Origin: Aquimarina megaterium XH134 | Lineage (GTDB): Bacteria > Bacteroidota > Bacteroidia > Flavobacteriales > Flavobacteriaceae | Direction: 5' to 3' | DNA length: 64,000 bases | Assembly (NCBI RefSeq): GCF_000520975.1 | Contig: NZ_JACB01000001.1 | Span: forward strand, 62,001 to 126,000 | Part shown: piece after piece, positions 16,027 to 27,000 of the stretch | How positions within the stretch are numbered: the stretch's first letter is position 1 | Layout: each line of letters opens with the position of its first letter | Made by a program: the position numbers and the translations under genes | The notes under the pieces: generated by a model | The model's database searches: none | What the model saw: the letters and a program-made list of their open reading frames with translations, nothing else | Told to the model about the DNA's origin: nothing

Positions 16027-16560
16027 ATGAGTAATTTACTAGACAAATATTTATTTCAGGCATTAGACGCTTATCCTTATAACTTAGAGGAGGCTGTAGA
16101 ATCTTTGAACTATGCATTGTCTTATGATGAAAAAAATCCAATTGCATTAAGTCTTTTGGGTCAGATATATGCAGAGAGTTTGAAAAACTATGAGGTTGCA
16201 AAAGAGTACTATCAGCAGGCTTTAGCAGAAGATATGTATGCATTAGATGTATATCCTAAATATATCAATGTCTTACTTTGGAATGAAGACTATGAAGAAG
16301 CCGAAAAACTAGTCGATTTTGCCCTAACCGTAAAAGGAACAGATAAGGCAATGTTATATCTAAAAAAAGGAATTCTTTTTGAACAAAAAAAGAACTATAA
16401 AAAAGCATTAAAATGTCTGAAGTTGGCAAAAGAAAATGCCTACAATAATCATTTCATTAATGATATAAAAGAAGAGGAAGAGCGAATTAAAAATAAAATG
16501 CCAAAGCAGAAAAAAGCTAAGGATAAGTCTTCTTCTAAAAAGAAAACGAAGAAATCATAA
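16027..16560 (+). CDS. TPR protein of the rtcB-prfH operon
   Basis: A 177-residue cytoplasmic protein with four tetratricopeptide-type helical hairpins (residues 5-140; for example Asn-Pro-Ile-Ala-Leu-Ser-Leu-Leu-Gly-Gln-Ile-Tyr-Ala and Tyr-Glu-Glu-Ala-Glu-Lys-Leu-Val). It ends in a very basic tail of Lys, Ser and Pro (residues 150-177) of the kind that binds RNA or ribosomes. It starts three bases after the prfH stop, so the two are translationally coupled. TPR repeats mediate protein-protein contacts. A role as an adaptor between ribosome and repair enzymes is inference from position and charge. Confidence 0.85.
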   Translation: MSNLLDKYLFQALDAYPYNLEEAVESLNYALSYDEKNPIALSLLGQIYAESLKNYEVAKEYYQQALAEDMYALDVYPKYINVLLWNEDYEEAEKLVDFALTVKGTDKAMLYLKKGILFEQKKNYKKALKCLKLAKENAYNNHFINDIKEEEERIKNKMPKQKKAKDKSSSKKKTKKS

Positions 16561-16563
16561 AGC

Positions 16564-16593
16564 ACATCATTCCAGCAAAAACTGGAATGATGT
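16564..16593 (+). terminator. 12-bp hairpin between TPR and exonuclease genes
   Basis: ACATCATTCCAG (16564-16575) and its exact complement (16582-16593) enclose a six-base loop. No T-run follows, so it is more likely an mRNA processing or stability hairpin than a true terminator. It lies 15 bases before the exonuclease start. Confidence 0.55.
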
Positions 16594-16608
16594 ATTGAAA
16601 CTAAAAAA

Positions 16609-17163
16609 ATGAAAACAACAAATACAATTATAATCATAGACCTAGAAGCTACCTGCTGGAATGGACCTATCCCTGCAGGTCAGGTTAATGAAATCATAGA
16701 AATAGGAATCTGCCTTTTGGATACGCAAACAGGAAGCATTTCTAAAAATAAAGGAATACTCATTACACCCGAGCAATCAGAAGTAAGTCCTTTCTGTACC
16801 GAGCTCACTACAATTACTCAAGAATTAGTAGATCAAGAAGGAGTTTCTTTTGAAACAGCCTGCGAAATGCTAAGAACTCAATACAAGGGTCATGAATACA
16901 CCTGGGCAAGCTACGGGCAATATGATCTAAACATGATGAAGAAACAATGTGCTAACAGAGAAATGAAGTATCCTTTATCACAAAATCATATTAATGTGAA
17001 AGCACTTTTTTCTGAAACCAAAGGATTACGAAGAAAGGTTGGAATGAAAGGTGCATTAGGGATTTTAAAAATCCCTCTAGAAGGAACACATCACAGAGGA
17101 GTCGATGATGCCAAAAATATTGCTAAAATCTTACATTGGTGTATTCGGCAAAATAATGATTAG
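16609..17163 (+). CDS. DEDDh 3'-5' exonuclease, ERI1-like
   Basis: A 184-residue exonuclease of the DEDDh class with the ERI1-type start Ile-Asp-Leu-Glu-Ala-Thr-Cys-Trp (Asp11, Glu13), the second acidic motif around Asp106 (Tyr-Gly-Gln-Tyr-Asp) and the last motif His-His-Arg-Gly-Val-Asp-Asp-Ala-Lys-Asn (His162 with Asp166/167). Eukaryotic ERI1 trims 3' ends of structured RNAs including 5.8S rRNA; bacterial members are poorly characterised. It is 48 bases after the TPR gene, behind a hairpin but without an obvious promoter, so it probably belongs to the RNA-repair operon, where trimming of damaged RNA ends would make sense (inference). Confidence 0.88.
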   Translation: MKTTNTIIIIDLEATCWNGPIPAGQVNEIIEIGICLLDTQTGSISKNKGILITPEQSEVSPFCTELTTITQELVDQEGVSFETACEMLRTQYKGHEYTWASYGQYDLNMMKKQCANREMKYPLSQNHINVKALFSETKGLRRKVGMKGALGILKIPLEGTHHRGVDDAKNIAKILHWCIRQNND

Positions 17164-17186
17164 TTCTTTCATTTGGTCTTAATACA

Positions 17187-17219
17187 AAAAACGGCACACA
17201 AAATTTATGTGCCGTTTTC
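17187..17219. terminator. Bidirectional terminator
   Basis: AAAACGGCACA and TGTGCCGTTTT form an 11-bp stem with A- and T-runs on both sides. It lies between the convergent exonuclease and FN3 lipoprotein genes. Confidence 0.88.
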
Positions 17220-17265
17220 TTAAAACAAATTATAATTACATCTAAATCTTTATCAAAAAAATCAT

Positions 17266-17961
17266 TTAATTAGTTGTAAAATTCCAAACTCGACCAATAG
17301 CCACTCCTTGTTTATCATCTTTGGCTACAACCCTCCAATAATATGTAGTATTTGGAGATACATTTACATCGAATTTTGATACCGAAATGTCCTGAGCTAG
17401 TAGTACAGGCGAATTTGTAGTTCCGAAATATAAATCATACAATAATGGATCTCCATCGCCATCAGTAGAATCCCAATCTAATGTTATTGTATTTCCTGAT
17501 ACTGCATCTCCCGGTTTAGGAGATATGACTGATGGCGAATAAGGAATATGATTAACTCCTGCATCGGGTTCGGTAAAAAATACCTGAACCGTAGAATATT
17601 CACTCTCACTCTGCTCACTATCTATGGCTTTTACCCTCCAATAATACACTGTTCCCTTTTCAAGGTTGAAAGCTCTTCTAGTCTCTGAGGTAATTATCGA
17701 AAATAAGATGTTTTCAAATGCATCATTCGTAGCAATATCGATCTGATAAGCAATAGCATCTCCATTACCGTCTGATGAAGCTTCCCAATCAAACTCAAGC
17801 TTGAAATTAGTACAAACCTGGTTATTAGCGGGGAACACCAGATTCGGTATTGTTGGAGTTTCATTTACAGGCTGTGGTTTGGGCTCTACTTCCGAAAATT
17901 CTTCGCGACTACATGATAGTAGTACACATAAACCTAATAGTATAATATATATGTTTTTCAT
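17266..17961 (-). CDS. Lipoprotein with two FN3-like domains
   Basis: A 231-residue predicted lipoprotein: hydrophobic leader and lipobox Leu-Leu-Ser-Cys at about residues 14-17. Two fibronectin type III-like domains follow (roughly residues 38-130 and 138-230), each with an Asp-Gly-(Asn/Asp)-Gly-Asp motif and ending Tyr-Tyr-Trp-Arg-Val-(Lys/Val)-Ala. Outer-membrane surface attachment is likely. It lies 60 bases downstream of the giant 3115-residue gene on the same strand, so it may be co-expressed and act with that protein at the cell surface. No catalytic residues seen. Confidence 0.85.
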   Translation of the reverse strand: MKNIYIILLGLCVLLSCSREEFSEVEPKPQPVNETPTIPNLVFPANNQVCTNFKLEFDWEASSDGNGDAIAYQIDIATNDAFENILFSIITSETRRAFNLEKGTVYYWRVKAIDSEQSESEYSTVQVFFTEPDAGVNHIPYSPSVISPKPGDAVSGNTITLDWDSTDGDGDPLLYDLYFGTTNSPVLLAQDISVSKFDVNVSPNTTYYWRVVAKDDKQGVAIGRVWNFTTN

Positions 17962-18022
17962 TGTATTTATTTTTTAAATAATAATGCTCTCCTATTTTGT
18001 TAGATAGGAGAGCGTATTTTAT

Positions 18023-21000
18023 TTATTCCTTTATAATTTTAAGTGTTTTTGAAGTTCCTTCTTTTATCGTCACAAAATATATCCCGGCAGGTAGGTTTTC
18101 CATAGGCAGTACTGCTTTACTACCCGCAACAGCATATCTTCTTGTCGAGACACTCACTCCAAGTGCATTATGAATCTCTATTGCTATTGTATCAATTCCT
18201 ATATTAGGAAGTGTAAGTGTCACTCCTGCTCTAGTAGGGTTAGGATATGCGGTAACATCTGCAAATGCATCAATAGTTTTAGATAATTTACCTTCACACT
18301 CGAGGCTAGAAGAAACCTCAATTGTGTCTCCGCTTTGTGCTTCTACCATGAAGCTCTTGGCACTGTATTCTCCTATTATAGCATCATTAATTTTAACTAT
18401 AAAAGGAGCAGTACCTGTTGCTATCTCGACAAATACTTCTTTTGTACTATTTCCATTTGCACTTATTGTTGTCTTACCATTTAATACCGGAGCTTCTTCA
18501 ATAAGCAATTCAAAACACTGTTCACAATTAGTAAATCCAGCTATAGCAACACATACAGGGTAGGTTCCTGGTGCCAGATCTGTTACAGTAAGATCTGATG
18601 TAAAGTTATATGCTTGACTATTTATCGTTGCGATATAATTCTGAGCTTGACCGGCATTAATAGTAATAATTCCGTTATTTTTATCTGCACAGGTTTCACT
18701 AGAAGCTTGTACCTGTAAATTATCTGCAGGAAGATTCGCTAGTGGACAAGCCTCTATAACGGTTAAAGTTTGTATTACGTCTGTAGCTGCGTTCCAATTA
18801 ACATCTCCTGCTTGTGAAGCGGTAATCGTTGTGGTTCCAATACCTACTATTGATATTGTACTTCCCGAAACCGTAGCCACGGCAGGATTCGAACTGTTAT
18901 ATACTACTCCCAATCCAGATGTCGCGGTTGCATTTAGGTTAAAATCAGGAGCTTCGACACTCACATCTGCCAAAGGAGCAAAGGTAATTGCCTGATCTCC
19001 TTTATTCACTGTTAAAGCCTGTTGAACATCTATTGCAGCAGCATAAGTAGCATTACCTGCTTGTGATGCTGTAATCGTGGTGGTCCCTACTCCAACAATA
19101 GTCACAGTATTTCCTGATATGGTAGCAACCGATGTATTTGAACTAGTATAGATAATTGGGTTACCAGAAGCGCCACCTGTTGCATTTAATATGAAATCAA
19201 CATCTCCATAATTACGATCAGTTAACGAGTTAAACGTAATTACCTGTGGGATTAAATTAGTAATATTTAAAGTACCCGGCACAAAAGTTAAATTGTAATT
19301 ACTATTTACATTTAATGTACCTTGATTAATGGCATAGTTGCCCAATGTTTCTCCTGCAACTCGTGTTAGACTACCTGTCACTACATCAGAGAATTGTAAT
19401 GCACCATTGGTAATCTGATAGGTCAATGCCGGGTCGGAAGACCCGATAATTTTTATTTGATCATCAGCAGTAATTGTAATCGCTCTTTGCCCAATTGTTA
19501 AATCATCACCGACATAACTTAAGGTATAATTACTACCTGCACTTAGTGTACCTTGATTAATAGAATAGGTACCTACAGATTCTCCGGTTACACGGGTTAA
19601 GTTTCCTGAAAAGGTATCACTAAACTGTAAGGCACCATTAGTTACTTGATAGGTTAAAGTTGGATCGGTATCACCATAAGTTTTTGATTGTGCATCTGCA
19701 CTTACTTCTATAGCACGAGCTGTGATTTGAAATCTTACAGAGCCTGCATTAGTGAAGGTTATAGCATAAGAAGATTGCCCTCCATTACTAGAAGTAAATT
19801 GAGCCGATAAACCTCTTATCTGATAAAACCCAACATTTTCGCCACTATCTCTAAATGATCCTGTTGTTTCGAGGGTATCGTCAAATGCTAATGATCCTTG
19901 AGTTATAATGTGCGACCAAGTTAAAGCAGGATCCGAATCTCCGTACGTTTTTTGAACGGTAGCTGTAGGCACTACTCGTATAAAACGATAATCAATATAT
20001 AAATTACCTGGTACAAAAGTTAAGTTATAGTTTGCTCCAAGAGATAAAGTTCCTTGTTGGATGGCATAATTTCCTTGTGCTTGTCCAGCTACTCTATCTA
20101 AAGCTCCTGTAAAGGCATCACTAAAGGCTAATGATCCATTAGTGATCTGATACGTTAATGTAGGATCTGAATCTCCGTAAATTTTTGTTTTGCCATCGGC
20201 AGTTACCGTGATTGCTCTTTTTGTAATTTCTAAATCATTAGAAATAAATGATATTGCATAGTTTGAATTTATCCCTAAAGTTCCCTGATTAATAGCATAG
20301 GTTCCTATGTTTTCTCCAGTTGTTCTTTCCAAAACTCCAATAAAAGTGTCACTTCCTGCTAAACTACCACTAGTAATTTGATACGTAAGTGCTGGATCAG
20401 CATCTCCATAGGTTTTGGATTTGGCATCTGCAGTAACTTCAATAGCTTTTGCAATAATTTCAAAATCATTAGAAACAAAGTTTACATTATAATTTGCTAT
20501 TGTAGCATCAAGCGTACCTTGATTAATAGCATAAGTCCCTACATTTTCTCCTGCTACTCTTACTAAATTACCGGATAAAGCAAATGTGTTAAAGTTATAT
20601 AAGCTAGTTCCTGTTGTTGGTAATGGTGTAACTGTATATGCTAATGTCGGATCTGTATCTCCATAAGCTTTTGACTGTCCTGCATTCGCTGTAACCGTAA
20701 CTTCACGTGGCACAATCTCTATTGCTGAAAAAGTATATACAAAATTATAATTAGAACTTAAGTATGGTACTGCTCCGGTAATATTAACTTTTGCTCCATT
20801 TACATAATTACCCACATTTCTTGGGGTAGTACTCCCGTCAAAATAATTAACATTAGCTAAACCTGTACCACTTAAATCATTCACCGTATCTCCGTTTACA
20901 AACCCAGAAACTATAACGGGTATACTAGCAGATGCATCAACTAACAATCCATACTCTATCGTAGTTACATCTGGTCTAATTGTTAGGTCTTTTTTATCAA

Positions 21001-24000
21001 CATTTAAAACTTGTGATACATTTAAAGCTGCATTATAATTTGTATCTCCGGCCTGACTTGCTGTAATGGTTGTACTCCTCCCACCAACAATAGTTACTGT
21101 ATTTCCAGATATAGTTGCTACCGAGGTGTTTGAACTTGTATAGGTAATTCCTAAACCAGAACTTGAGGTAGCTCCCAAGTTGAAGCTAGCATCTCCATAA
21201 GTTACATTAGCTAAAGACGCAAAAGTTATGGTTTGATCTGCTTTGTTAATGGTTAACGTTTCTGTAGTGCTACCTTGATAATTGGTGTCATTAATGGTTG
21301 CAATTACCGTATAATCACCTGCATTGGTTGGTACTGTTGTACTTCCGTTATAGGTAATATCGACCGATAATCCATTTGGAGTTGTTACCACTGAAACTGG
21401 CTTTGCAGTACCATTGTAGGTTTGTGTAAGATCATTAATTACAACTGCAGCCGTTGCTTTTGTAATCTCAAAATTGTTAGACACAAACGAAAGGTTATAA
21501 TTACCATTTAAACCTAAAGTTCCCTGACTAATCGCATACGTTCCTACAGTTTCTCCTGTTGCTCTGGCCAATACTCCTGTAAAAGCATCACTACCTTGTA
21601 TCGCTCCGGAAGTAATTTGATAAGTCAATGTCGGATCTGCATCTCCATATTCTTTTGTTTTGGCATCGGCAGTAACTTCAATTGCTCTTGCTGTAACACT
21701 TAAATCATCTGAAACAAATGTCAATGTATAGTTACTACTTAAAGCTAGAGATCCTTGATTGATCGCATACGTTCCTACGACTTCTCCAGCTACTCTTGTT
21801 ACTACTCCTGTAAAGGCATCACTACCTTGTAACGCTCCAGATGTAATCTGATAAGTCAATGCAGGATCTGCATCTCCATATACTTTTGTTTTGGCATCGG
21901 CGGTAACTTCAATGGCTCTTGCGGTAACACTTAAATCATTTGAAACAAATGTCAATGTATAGTTACCACTTAAAACTAGAGATCCTTCATTGATCGCATA
22001 CGTTGTTCCTACTGCTTCTCCGGCTACTCTTGTTAATGCTCCTGTAAAAGCATCACTAAACTGTAGAGCGCCAGAAGTAACCTGATAGGTCAATGCCGGA
22101 TCTGCATCTCCATATTCTTTTGTTTTGGCATCGGCGGTAACTTCAATGGCTCTTTGAGTAATGGTAAGATCATTAGACACAAAGGTTATGTTATAACTAC
22201 CACCGGCACTTAGGGTTCCTTGTTGTATCGCATAAGCTCCAACATCTTCTCCGGCTACTCTTGTTAATACTCCTGTAAAGGCATCGCCACTTACTAAACT
22301 ACCCGAGGTAATTTGATAGGTTAGATTATCTGTATCTCCATATGCCCTTGAGACGGCATCTGCTGTGATTTCTATATTTCTTTTACTAACCGTTAGATCC
22401 TGTGCAACATCGATCGCAGGAGTATAGGTAGCATCTCCTGCTTGACTTGCTGTTATTGTAGTTGTACCTGCACCTACTATGGTTACTGTAGTACCCGAAA
22501 TAGTTGCTACAGAGGTATCAGAACTTACATAACTAACGGGTAATCCAGAATCTGAAGTTGCCGTTAAATTAAAAGTAGCATCACCATAGCCTTTTGTTGC
22601 TAACGAATTAAACGTTATTGTTTGTGATTGTGTTGCAGAATGAGTGGCTGTTACCGTGTTGCTCATAGGCACAAATCCACAAACACTATCGGTAAACAAA
22701 TCACTTATCCAATTTGTTGCATCTCCTGCTGCATTTTGTAAAGTCCCAGTAATTGTATTACCAGAAGTATCGGTTACACTTGTTCCAGAAGTTTGATCAT
22801 AGTTATAGTTTAATACTAAGTTTCCTTGTGGAGTTGTAAACTGAGTATTCATATTAGATGTAATGTCTAACTGTGTACGAATCCCATTCCAAATTCTTGT
22901 TTGAGCTAAATCGCCACCGAACAGTTTACTACTATTTGAAGTACTTTCATAATTTCTCCCTAATCGAATATTTGAAGTTAATTGAAAAATTTCAAATCCA
23001 GAATAAGCTCCAGTTGAACCGATTAAGTTCCCATTAACATAAAAATTGATTGAAGCACCGTTCATTGTAGCCGCTACATGGAACCATGTGTCGACCGGAT
23101 AAGTATACCCTGGTGTATTATAAGCTCCTCCATCATCAACATCATCATCATAATGACCTGCAAAAATAGTTCCTCCTGATATGTTGATATAAAAAGGAAC
23201 CACTACTGATGCGATACCAAATCCTGTATAGCTTTCAAAAGAAATGATAGAAGCATTAACATCGGTAGCATCGGCAGCTGGGATTTTCACCCAGGTTTCG
23301 ATAGTAGCTTGTTGAACATTGCTTAAATGAGAATTGATTGCTGGTACACTTACATAATCATCTACATTATCTAAACGTAATGTACCTCTCTCTCCATGAT
23401 TAGCCGTTGCATCAGTTCCTACTACTTTATAAGTTCTATCTGCTGTTATTGTTTCTGACGTAAATGAAAGATCAACACCAGTACCTGTTAAAGGACCTTG
23501 TAGTACTTCATTAGTAGTATTATCTTGTAAATAATAACTTATTCCTAGTTGAGAACTGGCTACAGATACAACAGCCGAACCTCCATCTGGTTGTGTTAAG
23601 TTTACAGTTTTTCCATCTAGTGTTTGTACACTTACTATTGGTGTACTAGTCATTTGCAATGTATTAGTAGCAGATGGTAAGGTTTGATTACCTTGTACTG
23701 CCATGACATTATAAGTACGATTCGCCGTTAAAACCTCTGAAGCAAACGAAATTCCACTTCCAGTTCCTGCAACTGGACCTTCAATAATACTATTGTCGTT
23801 ATTATTTCTTAAATAATAATTTACACTTGCTTGTGAATTATCTAATGATACTGTTGCTGTAGTATTACATAAACCAGAACCAGTAGTGTTTAAAATTACA
23901 TTTTGGTTAACTAATGTAATAGGGTTTACTGTTAACGGTTGTACTACATTAGGAGCAGCATCATACACTCCATTTCCAGCCTGTGAAGCAGTAATGTTAA

Positions 24001-27000
24001 TTGTTCCTTCTTTATGAATGGTAACAGTATTTCCAGAAATTGAAGCAATTGTAGGATCTGAGCTTGTATAAGTAACTGCTAAACCTGAAGAAGCTGTTGC
24101 TGTTAAATTAAAAGCAGCATCACCATAGGTAACATTACTTAATTCATTAAACGTAATTGTTTGTGGTGTACCAATTACGGTTACAGTTACATCTGTTGTT
24201 GTAGCATTATATAAGAAATTATCAGGTGTAAAAGCTCGTAAAGTTACGGTTCCTGCACCTCCTGCTGTAAACACATTTCCAATTAATGTGGATCCTGTCC
24301 CTCCATCATTTACAATACTATAAGTGGTAGTTTGACCAGAAAAATTTTGAGCTGTTATAATGGTATAACTTTCCCCCGGATTTAAAGAAAAGTCAAACAA
24401 ATTGTGTGCTATGTCTGTTTTTGGAGAGAATCCAGTGTTATAAAATACTGTTGAATAATAGGCTACTGTTTCACTATAATTGGCATCTGCAGCTTGTGTT
24501 ACTTTTATTACTATAGAACCCGCAACATTATTTAGATTTAATAAATTACCGTTGATGGTGTACCCTAATGTTTCTCCAATAATTTCAAAAGTATACGCCC
24601 CAGTAGAATTAGAACTTATAGTAGTAGTCATATCTAAAGTTGTTGGGCCAGAATTTACTTCATATGCAATACCCCCTCCTAAGGTTGCTAGTGGAGCATT
24701 AATCGTCATCGTCATCGTTTTAGAAGCAACCTGATGTGTTGCTGTTGCCGCTCGTAAAGCTTCTATAATTACTGTTCCTGCACTACCTACAGTAACTGTT
24801 TCATTATTAGTACCGCTTAATGTGGTTCCTGTACTTCCATCATTAATCATTCGATAGCTAATCCCTCCACTGGGATCAGAGGTTGCATTTAGATTGAAAC
24901 TTGGATCACCAGCATTAACGGTTACATCATCAAATGTTATCATTGGCGTAAGTAAAGATCCGTTATTTACTACAGAAAACTCATATCCTGTTTGCTGATA
25001 GCTATTAAAAAAATAGGGCGTTCCTGAATCATTATGAGCATATATCGTAAAATAATAGGTAGTATCTGGTGTTAATCCTGTTATCACCTGATTAGGAGTT
25101 ATAGAAGTTCCAAAATATACAACTTGCTCTCCTCCTTTATAATCTGCATCGGGTGTAGGTGTTGGCCCTCTAAAACTATGTGGTGTGAAGCTGTTTACAG
25201 TATTCATCTTTACAATATACCCCTTAGGTATCCCCAATCCGTTATCAGCAGCTGCGGCTGCGGTAAATGATGCTAAGGTAAATGCTGTTCCTGTATAATT
25301 ATTGATTACCGCATTAGATGCTAGCTTATCCGTTACCCCTGGAGTATGTGTAGAAATAACATCAGAAGTATTCGAAAAATAATAGACTCCTGCACATTCA
25401 GTATATGAATAAATTTTAAAGAAATATTCTGTATTAGGTAACAAATCATAAGTTGTAAAAGCTTGCCCTTCTGGAAAAGCTCCTGCTAAAACTACTTGTT
25501 CTCCAGAGCCAGAATAGTTAATATTTGCGGTTGGTAATGTATTTATGGCTCCTGTAATATCCGTAAAAGTATTCACTGTATTAATTTTCACCACTTGTCC
25601 TTCTGCAGCTGCAGGCACATTTGAAATAATTGGCGAAAGTCTAAACTCCCAATGTAAATCCGTTCGAAAAGAATTTAACTCTGAATTTCCTGTTGGTGCT
25701 CCGCAAGTTGTTACAGAAACTACGGTACTTCCTGTTGTTTCAAAATAATCGGTACCTGCACAGGTGTTATACGCATATACTTTTACATAATACGTACCAT
25801 TACTAACCAATCCTGAAACTGAAATATTAGGAGTAGCAGAGTTCCCCACATACATTACTTGCTCTCCTCCAGTAACTGCATTATATACTGCACTTGGCGA
25901 ACCAGGTACTGATGTTGGTGCTGTAAATGAATTTACATCACTTACTTTAACTATATACGCTAATGTTCCTTGAGATGCGTTAGAGGGTGGTGTAAAAGAA
26001 GCTATATTTATCGTAGTTGCTCCTGTTATACTTGTAGCTACATTGGTCACTGCGGATGATGGTGCTGCACATACATAATTGGTAGTTACTACTGCAGAAC
26101 CTGTGGTTTCAAAATTATATTTACCACCACATAAATCGTAGGTATATACCTTTACATAGTAGTTTGTGTTGATTTGTAAACCCGTAATCACCTGATTAAT
26201 ATCATCTGTGGTTCCTGCAACACCTCCTACTGCACCTGTATACACAACTTGTTCTCCTGTTTTACCAGAATAGTCTGCAGAAGCAGTTGGTATAGTTGTT
26301 CCGCTAGTAGGTGCCGTAAAACTATTGGTGTCGCTAAACTTTACTACATACCCTATAGATGTATCTGCTCCTGCCGGTCTTCCTAAGGTATTTATGGTTG
26401 CAGTAGTAGGCGATGTCGCTGACACTAAGTTTACTGACCCTGCACCAGGTACAGTACCAGGGCAGGTGGTTACCGCTACCGATGTTCCTGTATTATTATA
26501 ATTTATATATCCCTGACAATCACTGTATGTGTATACTTTATAATAATAGGTCGTATTTCGTTGTAAATTGGTCATGGTCATAGCTGACTGAACAGCTCCA
26601 TTATCGGTACCTACATACACAATATGTTCACCCGAGCCACTATACGAATTTGTAGCTGCTACTGTTGGTAATGCCTGATCCTGAATATAATGATCGGTAA
26701 AATCTGTAAAAGAATTAGTTGCTGAAAACTTAACTATATAATAACGATCGTCAATGGTATCTACTCTTAAATTAGGTAAAGTTACATCGGTATCGTTTAC
26801 CTGAAAAGGAGTTGTAGCTGGTACAGTAAGTTCATAACAATAAGGGAAATCTGTTGACGGATTAAACGGTATTGAGTAATTAATAGGGGTTGCAGAAGTG
26901 GTAAACACTTCTAATGCATAATAGTTATTACTAATCCCACTTCCATTTAGGTTATTTTGATAATTGAGAGCCACTTCATAGTAAAAAACACCGGGGTTAG

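Noticed and set aside
16564..16593. Hairpin as the end of the RNA-repair operon
   Set aside because: No T-run follows, and no new promoter was seen before the exonuclease gene 15 bases downstream; read-through is more likely.
19240..22400. Regularly repeated units resembling a CRISPR array
   Set aside because: The units are 230-260 bases, in frame and encode MBG-type protein repeats; no short repeat/spacer pattern and no cas gene.
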